Source: Streptomyces endophytica (GTDB taxonomy: Bacteria > Actinomycetota > Actinomycetes > Streptomycetales > Streptomycetaceae). Taken from it: DNA of 64,000 bases. The DNA lies in assembly GCF_026153355.1 (NCBI RefSeq), contig NZ_CP110636.1:2666001-2730000 (forward strand), written 5' to 3'. A program made the translations under genes and the position numbers. Shown in pieces: positions 7,981 through 16,715 of this stretch. The notes under the pieces were generated by a model, which was not told where the DNA came from, did not search any database, and saw nothing but the letters and a program-made list of their open reading frames with translations. Numbering within the stretch: position 1 is the first letter of the stretch; every line of letters begins with the position of its first letter.

Positions 7981-8338
7981 GGCTGGCGTCTCCTCAGGTA
8001 CGGACGGCGGGCGTGCCCTCCGGGGCCTCCCGTAAGGGACCCCCCTGTCATAAAAAGGGCAATCTGCACCCTACCGCGTCTGTGTCGGGGCGCCTCCGCT
8101 GGCCGGGGGCAAGCCGGGGGAACAACAACGCGAGCCGCCGGGAAGTGGAATCCATTAGTGGGTAATTGACGGGCAATGGGCTGACGGGCGAGCGCGGTCC
8201 GCGCGGCCGGCCAGGGGGACGGGGCGGGCGAAGATGGCCGGATCTGATGCGGAATCAGGGTGATGCCCGGACAGGTACGGCCGTTCGGCACGCTTATGGA
8301 GGAGGCCCCGCCGGGGTGCCCGGCGGGCCGGTCCGGGC
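7981..8338. other. Intergenic region, no gene seen
   Basis: 358 bases between the transpeptidase start and the LtrA-like gene end. It should hold the minus-strand promoter of the transpeptidase; the AT-richer patch TCATAAAAAGGGCAA at 8047-8061 is a candidate. It also contains the LtrA terminator at 8307-8327. Short open frames here have no ribosome site or sensible composition. Confidence 0.6.
8307..8327 (-). terminator. Hairpin after the LtrA-like gene
   Basis: Perfect 9-bp stem CCCGCCGGG / CCCGGCGGG with a GTG loop, about a dozen bases beyond the LtrA-like stop codon. Confidence 0.55.
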
Positions 8339-9496
8339 CTATTCGGCCAGAGCGGTGCCCTGACGGGCCGTAAGGGTGACGCCCACCGTGACCGCGGCCG
8401 ACGCCACCAGGCCCGCCGCGAGCACCGCCCAGCGCCCCGCGAAGGTGCACGCGAGCACCAGCACCGACGACACCGGCAGCACCAGCTGCTGCGCCAGGCC
8501 GCGCTTCTGGTGCCGGGAATGGATCAGCCAGACGGTGAACATGAACAGCGCGGCCGGCACCGTGACACACGCGGCGGCCGCCGCCGTCGACAGGTGCGCC
8601 TTGCCGAACGCCTGCGCCACCGCGATCTCGATGCCCGCCCCGACCGCGGCCGCCGACCCGAACACCGGGTAGTGCCCGTAGCCCCACACGAACGCCTGGC
8701 GGTTCGAGCGCAGATGGAGGTGGATGGGCACCGCGAAGTAGATCCAGTACGCGCAGAAGACCACCAGCAGCCCGCCGGCCGCGATCGGCAGCAGACGGCC
8801 CAGCTCCTCGTGCGCGTCCAGCGCCGCCTGCACCGCGACGGTGGCCGCGGCGACCGTCTCGCCCAGCACGATGATGGTGAACAGGCCGTAGCGCTCGGCG
8901 ATGTGGTGCGGATGCCAGGTCGTCTGCCGGGCCCGCTCCGCCAGCGCCGGAACGGCCAGTTCCAGCAGGCCCACGACGAGGAACACCCACGGGACGTCCT
9001 GGCGCGGCAGGACGAGCAGTCCCAGCCAGCCGACCTGGCACACCGTCACCCCCAGGGCGTAGCGCAGCGCGGTCCGCCGCTCGGCGCCCGCGCTGCCCAG
9101 GGCCGCCCGCAGCCACTGGGTGACCATGGCCAGCCGCATCACCAGGAAGCCGAACCAGATGACGGTGAAGTCGCTGCTGGCGAACGCCCGCGGCACGCCG
9201 GCCGCCAGGATCAGCACGCCCGCCATCTGGACCAGCGTCACCACGCGGTAGAGCGGATCGTCGGTGTCGTACGCCGACGAGAACCAGCTGAAGTTCATCC
9301 ACGCCCACCAGACGGCGAAGAAGAGCATCAGATAGCCCGACACGCCGTGCCCCCAGTGGCCCTCGGCCAGCGCATGCGCCAACTGGCGGCCGGCCTGCGC
9401 GACCGCCACGACGAAACACAGGTCGAAGAAGAGCTCCAGCGGGGTGGCGGCGCGGTGCGCCTCGTCGCGGTGGCGGGCACGCATGCGGACCGGCAC
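8339..9496 (-). CDS. Low-temperature-requirement A (LtrA) family membrane protein
   Basis: About 385 aa with roughly ten to eleven hydrophobic spans. The N-terminal block TPLELFFDLCFVVAVAQ and the following WWAWMNFSWF are diagnostic of LtrA proteins. Later FTIIVLGETVAAATVAV also matches. The family name comes from Listeria growth at low temperature; the molecular role is not established. The GTG at 9496 is preferred because AGGAG lies 5 nt upstream; codons further upstream encode a non-conserved Arg/Pro-rich string. Confidence 0.85.
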   Translation of the reverse strand: MPVRMRARHRDEAHRAATPLELFFDLCFVVAVAQAGRQLAHALAEGHWGHGVSGYLMLFFAVWWAWMNFSWFSSAYDTDDPLYRVVTLVQMAGVLILAAGVPRAFASSDFTVIWFGFLVMRLAMVTQWLRAALGSAGAERRTALRYALGVTVCQVGWLGLLVLPRQDVPWVFLVVGLLELAVPALAERARQTTWHPHHIAERYGLFTIIVLGETVAAATVAVQAALDAHEELGRLLPIAAGGLLVVFCAYWIYFAVPIHLHLRSNRQAFVWGYGHYPVFGSAAAVGAGIEIAVAQAFGKAHLSTAAAAACVTVPAALFMFTVWLIHSRHQKRGLAQQLVLPVSSVLVLACTFAGRWAVLAAGLVASAAVTVGVTLTARQGTALAE

Positions 9497-9640
9497 GTCG
9501 GCTCCTCTCGTCGGCCGGGGCCCGCCGGCCGGGAAGGCACGTCGGCCGGGGCGGACGTGATCAGTAGAGCGCGGGCGGCTGATGCCGACCATGAGGGGCG
9601 CACGGCGTGTCGCGCGGCATCCGGGGGCGCGGCGCGGCGG

Positions 9641-10672
9641 TCACTCGGCGACGGCCTCCACGATCGACGGGAACGCCCCGGTCGGCAGCACCCGCGTCAG
9701 CCGGAACCCGCCCGCCGACAGCAGCGTCGCGAACTCCTCCGCGGTCCGCTCCCGCCCGTCGAGGACCGCCATCATCGCCACGTCGAGGGTCTTGCCGAAG
9801 TGCGGGGCGTTGCCCGGCGGCAGCACGCAGTCGACGACCAGCAGCCGGCTGCCGGGCGCGGTCGCCGCACGGCAGGCCCGCAGGATCCGCCGGCAGTGGT
9901 CGTCCGGCCAGTCGTGCAGCACGTGCTTGAGGACGTACACGTCCCCGCCCTCGGGCACGGCCGCGAAGAAATCGCCCTCCTGGGTGCGCCAGCGGCCCTT
10001 CAACTCGTCGCCGTCCAGGAGGTGGTGGGCCAGCGGCGGCGCCTGGTCGAAGAGCACCCCGGTCAGCTGCGGACGGCGGCGCAGCACGGCACGCAGCAGC
10101 CCGCCGCGGCCGCCGCCGACGTCCACGACCGTGCCGGTCTCGGGGAACGGGTAGGCGCCGGCCACCGCCTCGTCCACCGGCGCGGACAGCGACGCCATCC
10201 CGTCGTCGAACAGCTGCCGGGTGGCCGGGTGGGCCCCCAGGTGCTCGAAGAACGGGGCGCCGGAGAGCCGCTCGAAGGACGCGCCGCCGTGCCGTACCGC
10301 CTCCGGCATTCCGGCCGAGGTCCGCAGGAACAGCTCGTCGGTGGCCATCAGCACGGCGGTGTGCAGGGAATCGGGAACGTCGGTACGGAGCGGCCGGGCG
10401 GCCGGGGTGAGCTGGTAGGCGCCGGTGGCGTCCTCGTGGAAGATGCCCCGGGCGGCCAGGTAGCGCAGCACCCGGCGCAGGTGCGGGGCGTGGGTGCCGG
10501 TGGCGGTGGCGAGCTGCTCGACGGTGCGCGGGCCGCCGGCGAGGTGGTCGGCGAGGCGGTGCTGGGCCGCGGTGCGCAGCGCCGCGGAGAAGAGGTGGCC
10601 CATGGCGAGGTCCATCAGGTGGGCCGCGAGGTCCTGGGGCGCGCCGGTCGGTCGCTGGGATGAGGTGGCCAA
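9641..10672 (-). CDS. SAM-dependent O-methyltransferase (acetylserotonin OMT-like)
   Basis: 343 aa. An N-terminal winged-helix dimerisation domain (LFSAALRTAAQHRLADHL ... RRVLRYLAARGIF) is followed by a class I methyltransferase fold: VVDVGGGRGGLL binds SAM, LFDQAPP follows, and VLKHVLHDWPDDHC carries the His used as general base in this group. Such enzymes methylate hydroxyl groups of aromatic or polyketide products. The TTG start at 10672 has GGAGG 6 nt upstream. No biosynthetic neighbours are present, so the substrate is unknown. It is divergent from the M20 hydrolase, with a promoter region of about 185 bases between them. Confidence 0.85.
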   Translation of the reverse strand: MATSSQRPTGAPQDLAAHLMDLAMGHLFSAALRTAAQHRLADHLAGGPRTVEQLATATGTHAPHLRRVLRYLAARGIFHEDATGAYQLTPAARPLRTDVPDSLHTAVLMATDELFLRTSAGMPEAVRHGGASFERLSGAPFFEHLGAHPATRQLFDDGMASLSAPVDEAVAGAYPFPETGTVVDVGGGRGGLLRAVLRRRPQLTGVLFDQAPPLAHHLLDGDELKGRWRTQEGDFFAAVPEGGDVYVLKHVLHDWPDDHCRRILRACRAATAPGSRLLVVDCVLPPGNAPHFGKTLDVAMMAVLDGRERTAEEFATLLSAGGFRLTRVLPTGAFPSIVEAVAE

Positions 10673-10858
10673 CGTCAGCCTCCGGTCGGCTCGGCCTGCG
10701 GATCGACGGTCGCAGGCGGGTGATCCACGGTTGCAGCAGCGGGCGGTGGTGTCACGAAGACCGGGATGACCAACCGCTAAGTCCGGCCAGGGCAGCGGGT
10801 GTCCGGGGTGGCTGGCCGACGCTCGATGGCGGGCGGCGGTTCATGGTCGAATGCGTGT

Positions 10859-12172
10859 ATGCGCGACAGCGACAGCGACACGACCGGAAAGACCGATACG
10901 ACAGTACGGACCGACGGGGCGGAAGCGGCCGCCCCCGCCGCCGTCCTCGCCGGCCTCGACGACCGCCTCCCGGACCTCGAAGCGCTCTACAAGGACCTGC
11001 ACCGCCACCCCGAACTCGGCTACCAGGAGACCCGCACCGCCGCCGAGGTCGCCCGCCGGCTGACCGGCCACGGCTACGACGTCACCACCGGCATCGCCAA
11101 AACCGGCGTCGCCGGAGTGCTGCGCAACGGCCCCGGCCCGGTCGTGCTGCTGCGCGCCGACATGGACGCGCTGCCGGTCACCGAGGACACCGGCCTCGAC
11201 TACGCCTCCACCGTCCCCGGCCGGATGCACGCCTGCGGCCACGACGTGCACGTCACCTGCCTGCTGGGCGCCGCCGACCTGCTCGCCGCGGGCCGCGCGC
11301 ACTGGTCCGGCACCCTCGTCGTCCTCTTCCAGCCCGCCGAGGAGGTCGGCAGCGGCGCCCGCGCGATGATCGAGGCCGGGCTCTACAGCGAGGGCCTGGT
11401 CCCCACCCCCGACGTGGTGCTGGCGCAGCACGTCGCCCCGTTCGGCGCCGGGCTCATCGCGTACTGCCCCGGCGCCTGCATGGCCGCCGCCGACAGCCTG
11501 GAGATCACCTTCCACGGCACCGGCGGCCACGGATCCCGGCCCGAGACCACCATCGACCCCATCCTGATGGCGGCCTCCTTCGTCCAGCGCGTCCAGGCCG
11601 TGGTGGCCCGCGAGGTCGCGCCCAAGGACCGGGCCGTGGTCACCGTCGGCTCCTTCCACGCCGGCGACACCGCCAACGTCATCCCCGACCGCGCCGTCGT
11701 ACGGCTGAGCGTCCGCACCTTCGACGAGGCGGTACGCACCGCCGTCCTGGCCGCCATCGAACGGATCGCCCGCGCCGAGGCCGCCGCCTCCGGTGCCGAC
11801 CGGGACCCGGAGGTCACCACCCTCGACACCTTCCCGGTCACCGTCAACGACACCGGCGTGCTGGCCCAGGTCAACCAGGACTTCACCCAACTCTTCGGCG
11901 AACAGCGGCTGTTCGCCTACGAACCGGCGACCGGCAGCGAGGACGCCGGGCTGCTGGCGACCGCGGCCGGTGCGCCCCTCTACTACTGGTGGCTGGGCGG
12001 CTGGGACCCCGACGCCTTCCGGACCGCGCTGGCCGCCGGCCGGCTGGCCCAGGACATCCCCTCCAACCACTCGCCGCACTTCGCCCCGGTCCTCCGGCCC
12101 ACCCTCACCATGGGCGTCGAGGCGCTGACGGCGGCGGCCCTCAATCAGCTGGGGGAACCGGCGGCCGGCTGA
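10859..12172 (+). CDS. M20-family metallo-amidohydrolase (hippurate/IAA-amino-acid hydrolase type)
   Basis: About 437 aa. Hydrolyses N-acyl amino acids or similar amides using two metal ions. Metal-binding features: LLRADMDALPV, HACGHDVH, QPAEEVGSGA, and a C-terminal SPHFAP. The bacterial dimerisation domain in the middle contains FHGTGGHGSRPETTIDP. ATG 10859 is used although its ribosome site is weak; ATG 10826 is an alternative. The N-terminal 25 residues are Asp/Thr-rich and not conserved. Confidence 0.87.
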   Translation: MRDSDSDTTGKTDTTVRTDGAEAAAPAAVLAGLDDRLPDLEALYKDLHRHPELGYQETRTAAEVARRLTGHGYDVTTGIAKTGVAGVLRNGPGPVVLLRADMDALPVTEDTGLDYASTVPGRMHACGHDVHVTCLLGAADLLAAGRAHWSGTLVVLFQPAEEVGSGARAMIEAGLYSEGLVPTPDVVLAQHVAPFGAGLIAYCPGACMAAADSLEITFHGTGGHGSRPETTIDPILMAASFVQRVQAVVAREVAPKDRAVVTVGSFHAGDTANVIPDRAVVRLSVRTFDEAVRTAVLAAIERIARAEAAASGADRDPEVTTLDTFPVTVNDTGVLAQVNQDFTQLFGEQRLFAYEPATGSEDAGLLATAAGAPLYYWWLGGWDPDAFRTALAAGRLAQDIPSNHSPHFAPVLRPTLTMGVEALTAAALNQLGEPAAG

Positions 12173-12202
12173 GGCGGCCGCGCGGGGGCGGCTTCGGGGA
12201 CG

Positions 12203-12227
12203 TTGACCTTGTCCCTGGGGGAAGCCC
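12203..12227 (+). promoter_or_regulatory. Candidate MerR operator and promoter before the MerR-PP2C gene
   Basis: A -35-like TTGACC (12203-12208) runs into the symmetrical element CTT-GT-CCC-T-GGG-GG-AAG (12208-12224). MerR-family proteins typically bind such dyads inside a long -35/-10 spacer. It lies about 58 bases before the MerR-PP2C start, which fits autoregulation (inference). Confidence 0.55.
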
Positions 12228-12237
12228 CAGAGTCGGT

Positions 12238-12262
12238 CGTGCCGGGCGACGGGCCCGGCACG
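12238..12262 (+). terminator. Hairpin after the M20 hydrolase
   Basis: 10-bp perfect stem CGTGCCGGGC / GCCCGGCACG with a 5-nt loop, 66 bases after the hydrolase stop. It also falls in what would be the leader of the next gene, just before AGGAGG, so it could affect translation of that gene instead. Confidence 0.45.
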
Positions 12263-12281
12263 AGGAGGACGGCCGGGAGCC

Positions 12282-13478
12282 GTGGAGGTGAGCGGCGTGC
12301 AGCCGTGGGAGGTGAGCGGCGTGGAGCCGTGGGAGAAGGACGGCGGCGAGCTGCTGACCATCGGCGCGTTCGCCCGCGCCTCCCGGCTCTCGCCGAAGGC
12401 CCTGCGCCTCTACGACGAGCTCGGTCTGCTGACCCCGGCCCGGGTCGACCCGCACAGCGGCTACCGGCACTACGCCCCGGCCCAGCTGGAACGGGCCCGG
12501 CTCGTCGCCTGGCTGCGCCGGCTCGGCATGCCGCTGGCCCGCATCCGTGAGGTGTGCGGGCTGGCACCGGCCGCGGCGGCCGAGGCGGTCGCCGCGTACT
12601 GGGCGCAGGTCGAGGCCGACACGGCAGCCCGCCGCGACCTGGCCGCCTTCCTCGTGGACCAGCTCTCCAGGAAGGACCCCACCACCATGGCCGCTTCCCG
12701 TATACCGCTGACCCTGCGCTCCGCCGCCCGAACCGACCGCGGCCTGGTCCGGCCGGCCAACCAGGACGCCGCCTACGCGGGCCACCGGCTGCTGGCCGTC
12801 GCCGACGGCTACGGCCCCGACGGCGCCGCGGCCGCCACCACGGCCCTCGACGCCCTCCGGCACCTCGACGCCGACGACCGGCCCGGCCTGAGCCCGGAGG
12901 ACCTGTCGACCGCGCTGGAGGAGGCGGCCGGGCGCGCCCACCAGGCCCTCCGGGACGCGCCGTTGGCCACGTCCACGGGCACCCGGGAAGCCACTGGCGG
13001 CCCCGGGACCACCGGGACCACGCTCACCGCGCTCCTCCACCACGACGGGCAGCTCGGACTGCTGCACATCGGTGACTCCCGCGCCTACGTCCTGCGGGAC
13101 ACCGGCCTCATCCGCCTCACCCACGACCACAGCTTCGTCCAGTCCCTCATCGACGAGGGCCGCCTCACCCCCGACGAGGCCCCCGCCCACCCCCAGCGCG
13201 CCCTGCTCCTGCGCTCCCTCGACCCGACCACCGCATGCGCCCCCGACGTGACGCTCCTGGAGGTCCGCCCCGGCGAGCGGTACCTGCTCTGCACCGACGG
13301 CCTGACCGGCGTGGTCCCGCCGGAGACGCTCCAGCGGGTCCTCGCCACGGCCCCCGGCCCCGCCGAGGCCGTGACGGAGCTGATCGCCCTGGCCCACGAG
13401 GCGGGCGCGCCCGACAACGTGGGGTGCGTGGTGGCGGACGTGCGGGCGGCGGGGCCGGCGGAGGCCGCGGCGGCGTAG
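12282..13478 (+). CDS. MerR-type DNA-binding domain fused to a PP2C phosphatase
   Basis: About 398 aa. Residues about 24-95 are a MerR winged helix (LTIGAFARASRLSPKALRLYDELGLL, then GYRHYAPAQLERARLV). Residues about 145-390 are a PP2C Ser/Thr phosphatase with motifs NQDAAYAG, VADGYG, GTTLTALL, HIGDSRAYVL, LTHDHSFVQ, LCTDGLTGVV and GAPDNVGCVVADV. The usual VADGMGG reads VADGYGPDG, but the metal-binding Asp residues are kept. The N-terminus has an in-frame 24-bp tandem repeat (EVSGVQPW, EVSGVEPW). This suggests phosphatase activity or localisation gated by DNA or ligand binding (inference). GTG 12282 or 12288 is the start. Confidence 0.85.
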   Translation: MEVSGVQPWEVSGVEPWEKDGGELLTIGAFARASRLSPKALRLYDELGLLTPARVDPHSGYRHYAPAQLERARLVAWLRRLGMPLARIREVCGLAPAAAAEAVAAYWAQVEADTAARRDLAAFLVDQLSRKDPTTMAASRIPLTLRSAARTDRGLVRPANQDAAYAGHRLLAVADGYGPDGAAAATTALDALRHLDADDRPGLSPEDLSTALEEAAGRAHQALRDAPLATSTGTREATGGPGTTGTTLTALLHHDGQLGLLHIGDSRAYVLRDTGLIRLTHDHSFVQSLIDEGRLTPDEAPAHPQRALLLRSLDPTTACAPDVTLLEVRPGERYLLCTDGLTGVVPPETLQRVLATAPGPAEAVTELIALAHEAGAPDNVGCVVADVRAAGPAEAAAA

Positions 13479-13495
13479 GAACGCCAAGGCGGTTG

Positions 13496-14700
13496 CTACG
13501 CCAGGCCCTTGAGCATGCCCTTGAAGTAGAGCTGCGGCAGGCCGTAGCGCTTGAGGAACCACATGTCGGTCCGCTCCCGCGTCGTGTCGAGGAAGGGGAA
13601 CGAGGGGGCGGGCCGCAGGTCGTAGTCGAATTCGGCGAGCAGCATCTTGTGCCGGGCGGTGACCAGCGGGCAGGAGGTGTAGCCGTCGTAGCGGGCGGTG
13701 GCCGGGCGGCCGCGCAGGCTCGCGAGGAGGTTGGCGACCACGACCGGGGCCTGCTTGCGGACGGCCGCGCCCGTCTTGGAGGTGGGCAGCGCCGCCACGT
13801 CCCCCAGCGCGAAGACCGTGGGGAAATCGGGGTGTTGGAGGGTTTCGCGGTCGGCCTTGACGTACCCCTGGGGGGAGTCGGGGTCGGCCAGCGGGCCGTC
13901 GGCCAGCCACTCGGGGGCCCGCTGCGGCGGCACCGCGTGCAGCAGGTCGTAGCGGACCGTCTCCGTGGCGCCGGTGGTGTGATCGGTGATCACCGCCTCG
14001 CGCGCCGCACCGTCCAGGCGGGTCATCTCGGAACTCAGCCGCACCTCGATGCCGTAGCGCCGGGCCGTCTCGGTCAGCGCCCGCGAGAAGACCGGTACCT
14101 TGAACATCGCCGGTTCGGGCAGCACCAGGATCGTGCGGATGTTGCCGAGGACGCCGCGCTTGCGCCAGTAGTCGGCCGCCAGGTACGCGATCTTCTGCGG
14201 TGCGCCGCCGCACTTCACCGGCCCCGACGGCATGGTGAACAGCGCGGTCCCCCGCCGCGTCCGACGGATCAGGTCCCAGGTGAGCGGGCGAGGTCGGGGC
14301 GGTAGTTGCTGCTCACCCCGCCGTGGCCGAGGGCGGCGGCCAGCCCCGGCACGCCGTCCCAGTCGAGGTGCAGACCGGGGGCGAGGACCAGCCGCCCGTA
14401 GGAGAGCACCCGGCCGGAGGCGGTGGTGACCGTACGGGCCACCGGGTCCACGCCGGTGGCCCGCTCCCGCAGCCAGCGCACGCCGGGCGGTATCAGTTCC
14501 GCCTCGGTGCGCAGGGAGGAACGCAACGGCGCCTGCCCGCCGCCGACGAGGGTCCACAGCGGCTGGTACCAGTGCGTCTCGGACGGCTCCAGCAGGGCGA
14601 TGTCCGTGACCCCGGCCCGGCGTAACCGGGCGGCGACGGTGATGCCTGCGGTTCCGCCGCCGACGACGATGACTTGGTGGCGGGAGGGGGCGGGGGACAT
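13496..14700 (-). pseudogene. Sulfide:quinone oxidoreductase-like flavoprotein, frameshifted
   Basis: FAD enzyme of the SQR/FCSD family that oxidises sulfide to persulfide and passes electrons to quinone. The N-terminal frame (from ATG 14700) has VIVVGGGTAGITVAARLRRAG and HWYQPLWTLVGGG and runs to VSSNYRPDLAR. The remainder, LTWDLIRRTRRGTALFT through PSGPVKCGGAPQKIAYLAADYWR (conserved Cys) to the C-terminus, is in another frame. Joining them needs one extra base near 14281-14284 in CGCTCACC. Total length 1205 nt is one short of a multiple of three. Codon use is normal on both sides, so decay is recent or the base is a sequencing loss. Last gene of a GntR-TauE-SQR minus-strand operon. Confidence 0.8.
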
Positions 14701-14762
14701 ACGGGTTCCTCCTACGGGGGTGGTGAGGGCGTTGTTGTTCGTGTGGTTCGTGTGGTGCGTGG

Positions 14763-15599
14763 TCACGGGGGCCACAGGCGGGGGACGGCGGCCGCCGCCG
14801 TGGTGAGGGCGAGCAGCGTGACGAGGGCGGCGAAGGCGGTGGTCAGGACCTGTGCGGGCAGCCGGGTGGTCAGCCGGTTGCCGAGGTGACTGCCGAGCGC
14901 CGCGCAGGCCGCGAAGCCGGCCAGCAGCGGCCAGTCCAGGTGGCCGGTGCCGGCCCGGGTCGCCAGCGCCGTAACCGAGTTGAGGAGGATGACCAGCAGC
15001 GACGTGCCGATCGCGATCGGCATCTCCAGGCCCAGGACGAGGGTGAGGGCCGGGACGACGACGAAGCCGCCGCCGACCCCGAAGAACCCGGTGAGCAGGC
15101 CGACGGCGGAGGCGGTCACGGCGACCCGGCCGGAGCGGAGGGCGGGGTGCGGAGCGGGGGAGCGGTCCGGGCGGGGCGTGCGTAATCGGGCCGACCGGGG
15201 AGGCCGGGGGGACCGTGCCGCGCGCCGCTCGCTCCGGCCCCGTAACAGCAGCAGCGCCGCGACGACGAGCATCAGCCCGGCGAACGCCGCCATCAGGACG
15301 GCGGGAGGCACCGCCGCGCTCCAACGGGAGCCGAGGTAGCTGCCGGCCGTCCCCAGGGCGCCGAAGGTGACACCGGCCGCCCACCGGACCCGGCCCGCGC
15401 GGGCGTGGCACAGCAGCCCGGTCACCGCGCCGACCGTGACGACGACCAGTGCGCCCGCGGTCGCCTCGTGCGGCGACTGGCCCAGCACGTACACCAGCAC
15501 CGGCACGGCGAGCACCGAACCGCCGCCGCCGAGCGCCCCCAGCAGCAGACCGATCAGCAGCCCGCACGGCAGCGCCGCGGCGGCTATGAGGACGGACAC
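14763..15599 (-). CDS. TauE/SafE family sulfite/anion exporter
   Basis: 278 aa, about eight spans in two halves. The first half has LLIGLLLGALGGGGSVLAVPVL and QSPHEATAGALVVV. The second repeats the pattern with GLLTGFFGVGGGFVVVPAL and GTSLLVILLNS. A basic cytosolic loop separates the halves, the normal layout. TauE/SafE proteins export sulfite, sulfoacetate or similar anions. The frame is open into the upstream GntR gene, giving an apparent 531-residue fusion. A TAG in the neighbouring frame at 15601-15603, one base before GTG 15599, shows where the GntR gene should end, so I treat the fusion as a frameshift artefact. In this locus it would remove sulfite or thiosulfate from sulfide oxidation. 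Confidence 0.8.
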   Translation of the reverse strand: MSVLIAAAALPCGLLIGLLLGALGGGGSVLAVPVLVYVLGQSPHEATAGALVVVTVGAVTGLLCHARAGRVRWAAGVTFGALGTAGSYLGSRWSAAVPPAVLMAAFAGLMLVVAALLLLRGRSERRAARSPRPPRSARLRTPRPDRSPAPHPALRSGRVAVTASAVGLLTGFFGVGGGFVVVPALTLVLGLEMPIAIGTSLLVILLNSVTALATRAGTGHLDWPLLAGFAACAALGSHLGNRLTTRLPAQVLTTAFAALVTLLALTTAAAAVPRLWPP

Positions 15600-15600
15600 G

Positions 15601-16513
15601 CTAGGCGGACGGACACGAGGACGGATGCGGGACGAAGCCGAGGGGTCCGCGGCGTGCGGGGCGGCGGACGGGTGTGCCGCGCGCGGGGCCAGCGCCACGG
15701 CCGGACTGTCGTCCGACCACTCCGCGACGAACGTGAACCGGTCACCGCGGACCACCGTTTCGCGCCATTCCACCGGCCGTTCCCCGGACCGCCCCAGCCG
15801 CTCGATCGCGAACGCCGGCTCCCGGTCCGCCAGCCCCAGCAGCCACGCCTGCCGGATGTCCGGCAGGAACGGTTGGATCCGCTCCCGGCCTCCGGTGACC
15901 TTCACGGCACAGCGCCGCGACAGCTCGCCGTAGAGCGAGGTGTGCCCGAAGTCCGCCTCCAGCAGGGGCTCGGCGAACTCGGCGGGCAGGTACGCGGTGT
16001 CGTGGGCGAGCGGTTCGCCGTCCGCGAGCCGCAGCCGCTCCAGCACGACCAGCGGCGCGTCCGGTACCAGCCCCAGATGCCCGGCGATCGTTCCGTCCGC
16101 GGTCCGCTCCAGGCGCAGCACCTCACTGCGCTGCTCCACGCCCTGCCCCTCCAGCTCCCGGAAGAGGCTGTAGAGCGAGCCGAGCGGCTGCTGTATGCGG
16201 CGGGTGTCCAGGCGGCTGGCGCGCCCCCGTTCGGCGATCACCAGCCCGTCGGCGCGCAGCTTGCGCAGCGCCTCGCGGACGGTGTGCCGGCTGACCTCGT
16301 ACTCGGCGGTGAGCCGGTGCTCGGCGGGGAACTCCTCGGTGAACGCGCCGGCGTCCATCCGACGGCGCAGATCGGTGAGGAGCTGCGCCCAGAGGGGGAG
16401 CGGCGAGCGCCGGTCCAGGGGGCGCGGGGCGTGCGCGCCGGGGCGGCGTGTGCGTCGTGAGCGCCGTACGCACCGTGCCCCCGGTGCGGAGGGTCTGCCG
16501 GCTCGGTCGACAT
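15601..16513 (-). pseudogene. GntR-family regulator (HutC/UTRA type), two apparent frameshifts
   Basis: The winged helix (PLWAQLLTDLRRRMDAG, HRLTAEYEVSRHTVREALRKLRADGLV) and UTRA effector domain (LERLRLADGEPLAHDTAYLP, LYGELSRRCAVKVTGG) are well conserved. The likely start, ATG 16513 with GGAGGGG upstream, is in a different frame and gives MSTEPADPPHRG. One base is missing near the C-run at 16418-16422 (CGCGCCCCCTGG). A second missing base near the 3' end would restore the TAG at 15601 instead of the read-through into TauE. Length 913 nt is two short of a multiple of three, which agrees. It would regulate the divergent sulfide genes. Confidence 0.72.
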
Positions 16514-16619
16514 GTGCGGGATACCCCTCCGCGGCCTGGGGGACGGATCGGCTGATGCAAGGTCAGGTCGGGGCGTCCGCACCGGAACCCGGCTTGTCGC
16601 CCGCCAACCCGGCTCCCTA

Positions 16620-16631
16620 ATGTACGTACAT
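16620..16631. promoter_or_regulatory. Palindrome in the divergent sulfide-gene promoter
   Basis: Perfect 12-bp palindrome ATGTACGTACAT, halfway between the GntR start (16513) and the dioxygenase start (16716). The GntR encoded next door is the natural candidate to bind it; HutC-subfamily sites are often AT-centred palindromes, so the match is by position rather than consensus. Confidence 0.5.
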
Positions 16632-16715
16632 CCGTGCATCCGCACAACGCATCGTCCTGCCCGCCCGAGCGGACCTCAGCCGCCGCCCGGGGCGCCCACC
16701 CCCTGGAGGCCGACC

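Noticed and set aside
9641..10672. Part of a secondary-metabolite cluster
   Set aside because: The O-methyltransferase has no synthase, regulator or transporter neighbours of a biosynthetic type.
14763..16358. A GntR-TauE fusion protein (531 codons)
   Set aside because: A TAG in the adjacent frame and a GTG one base later mark the expected gene border; the total GntR length is two bases short, so a lost base best explains the fusion.
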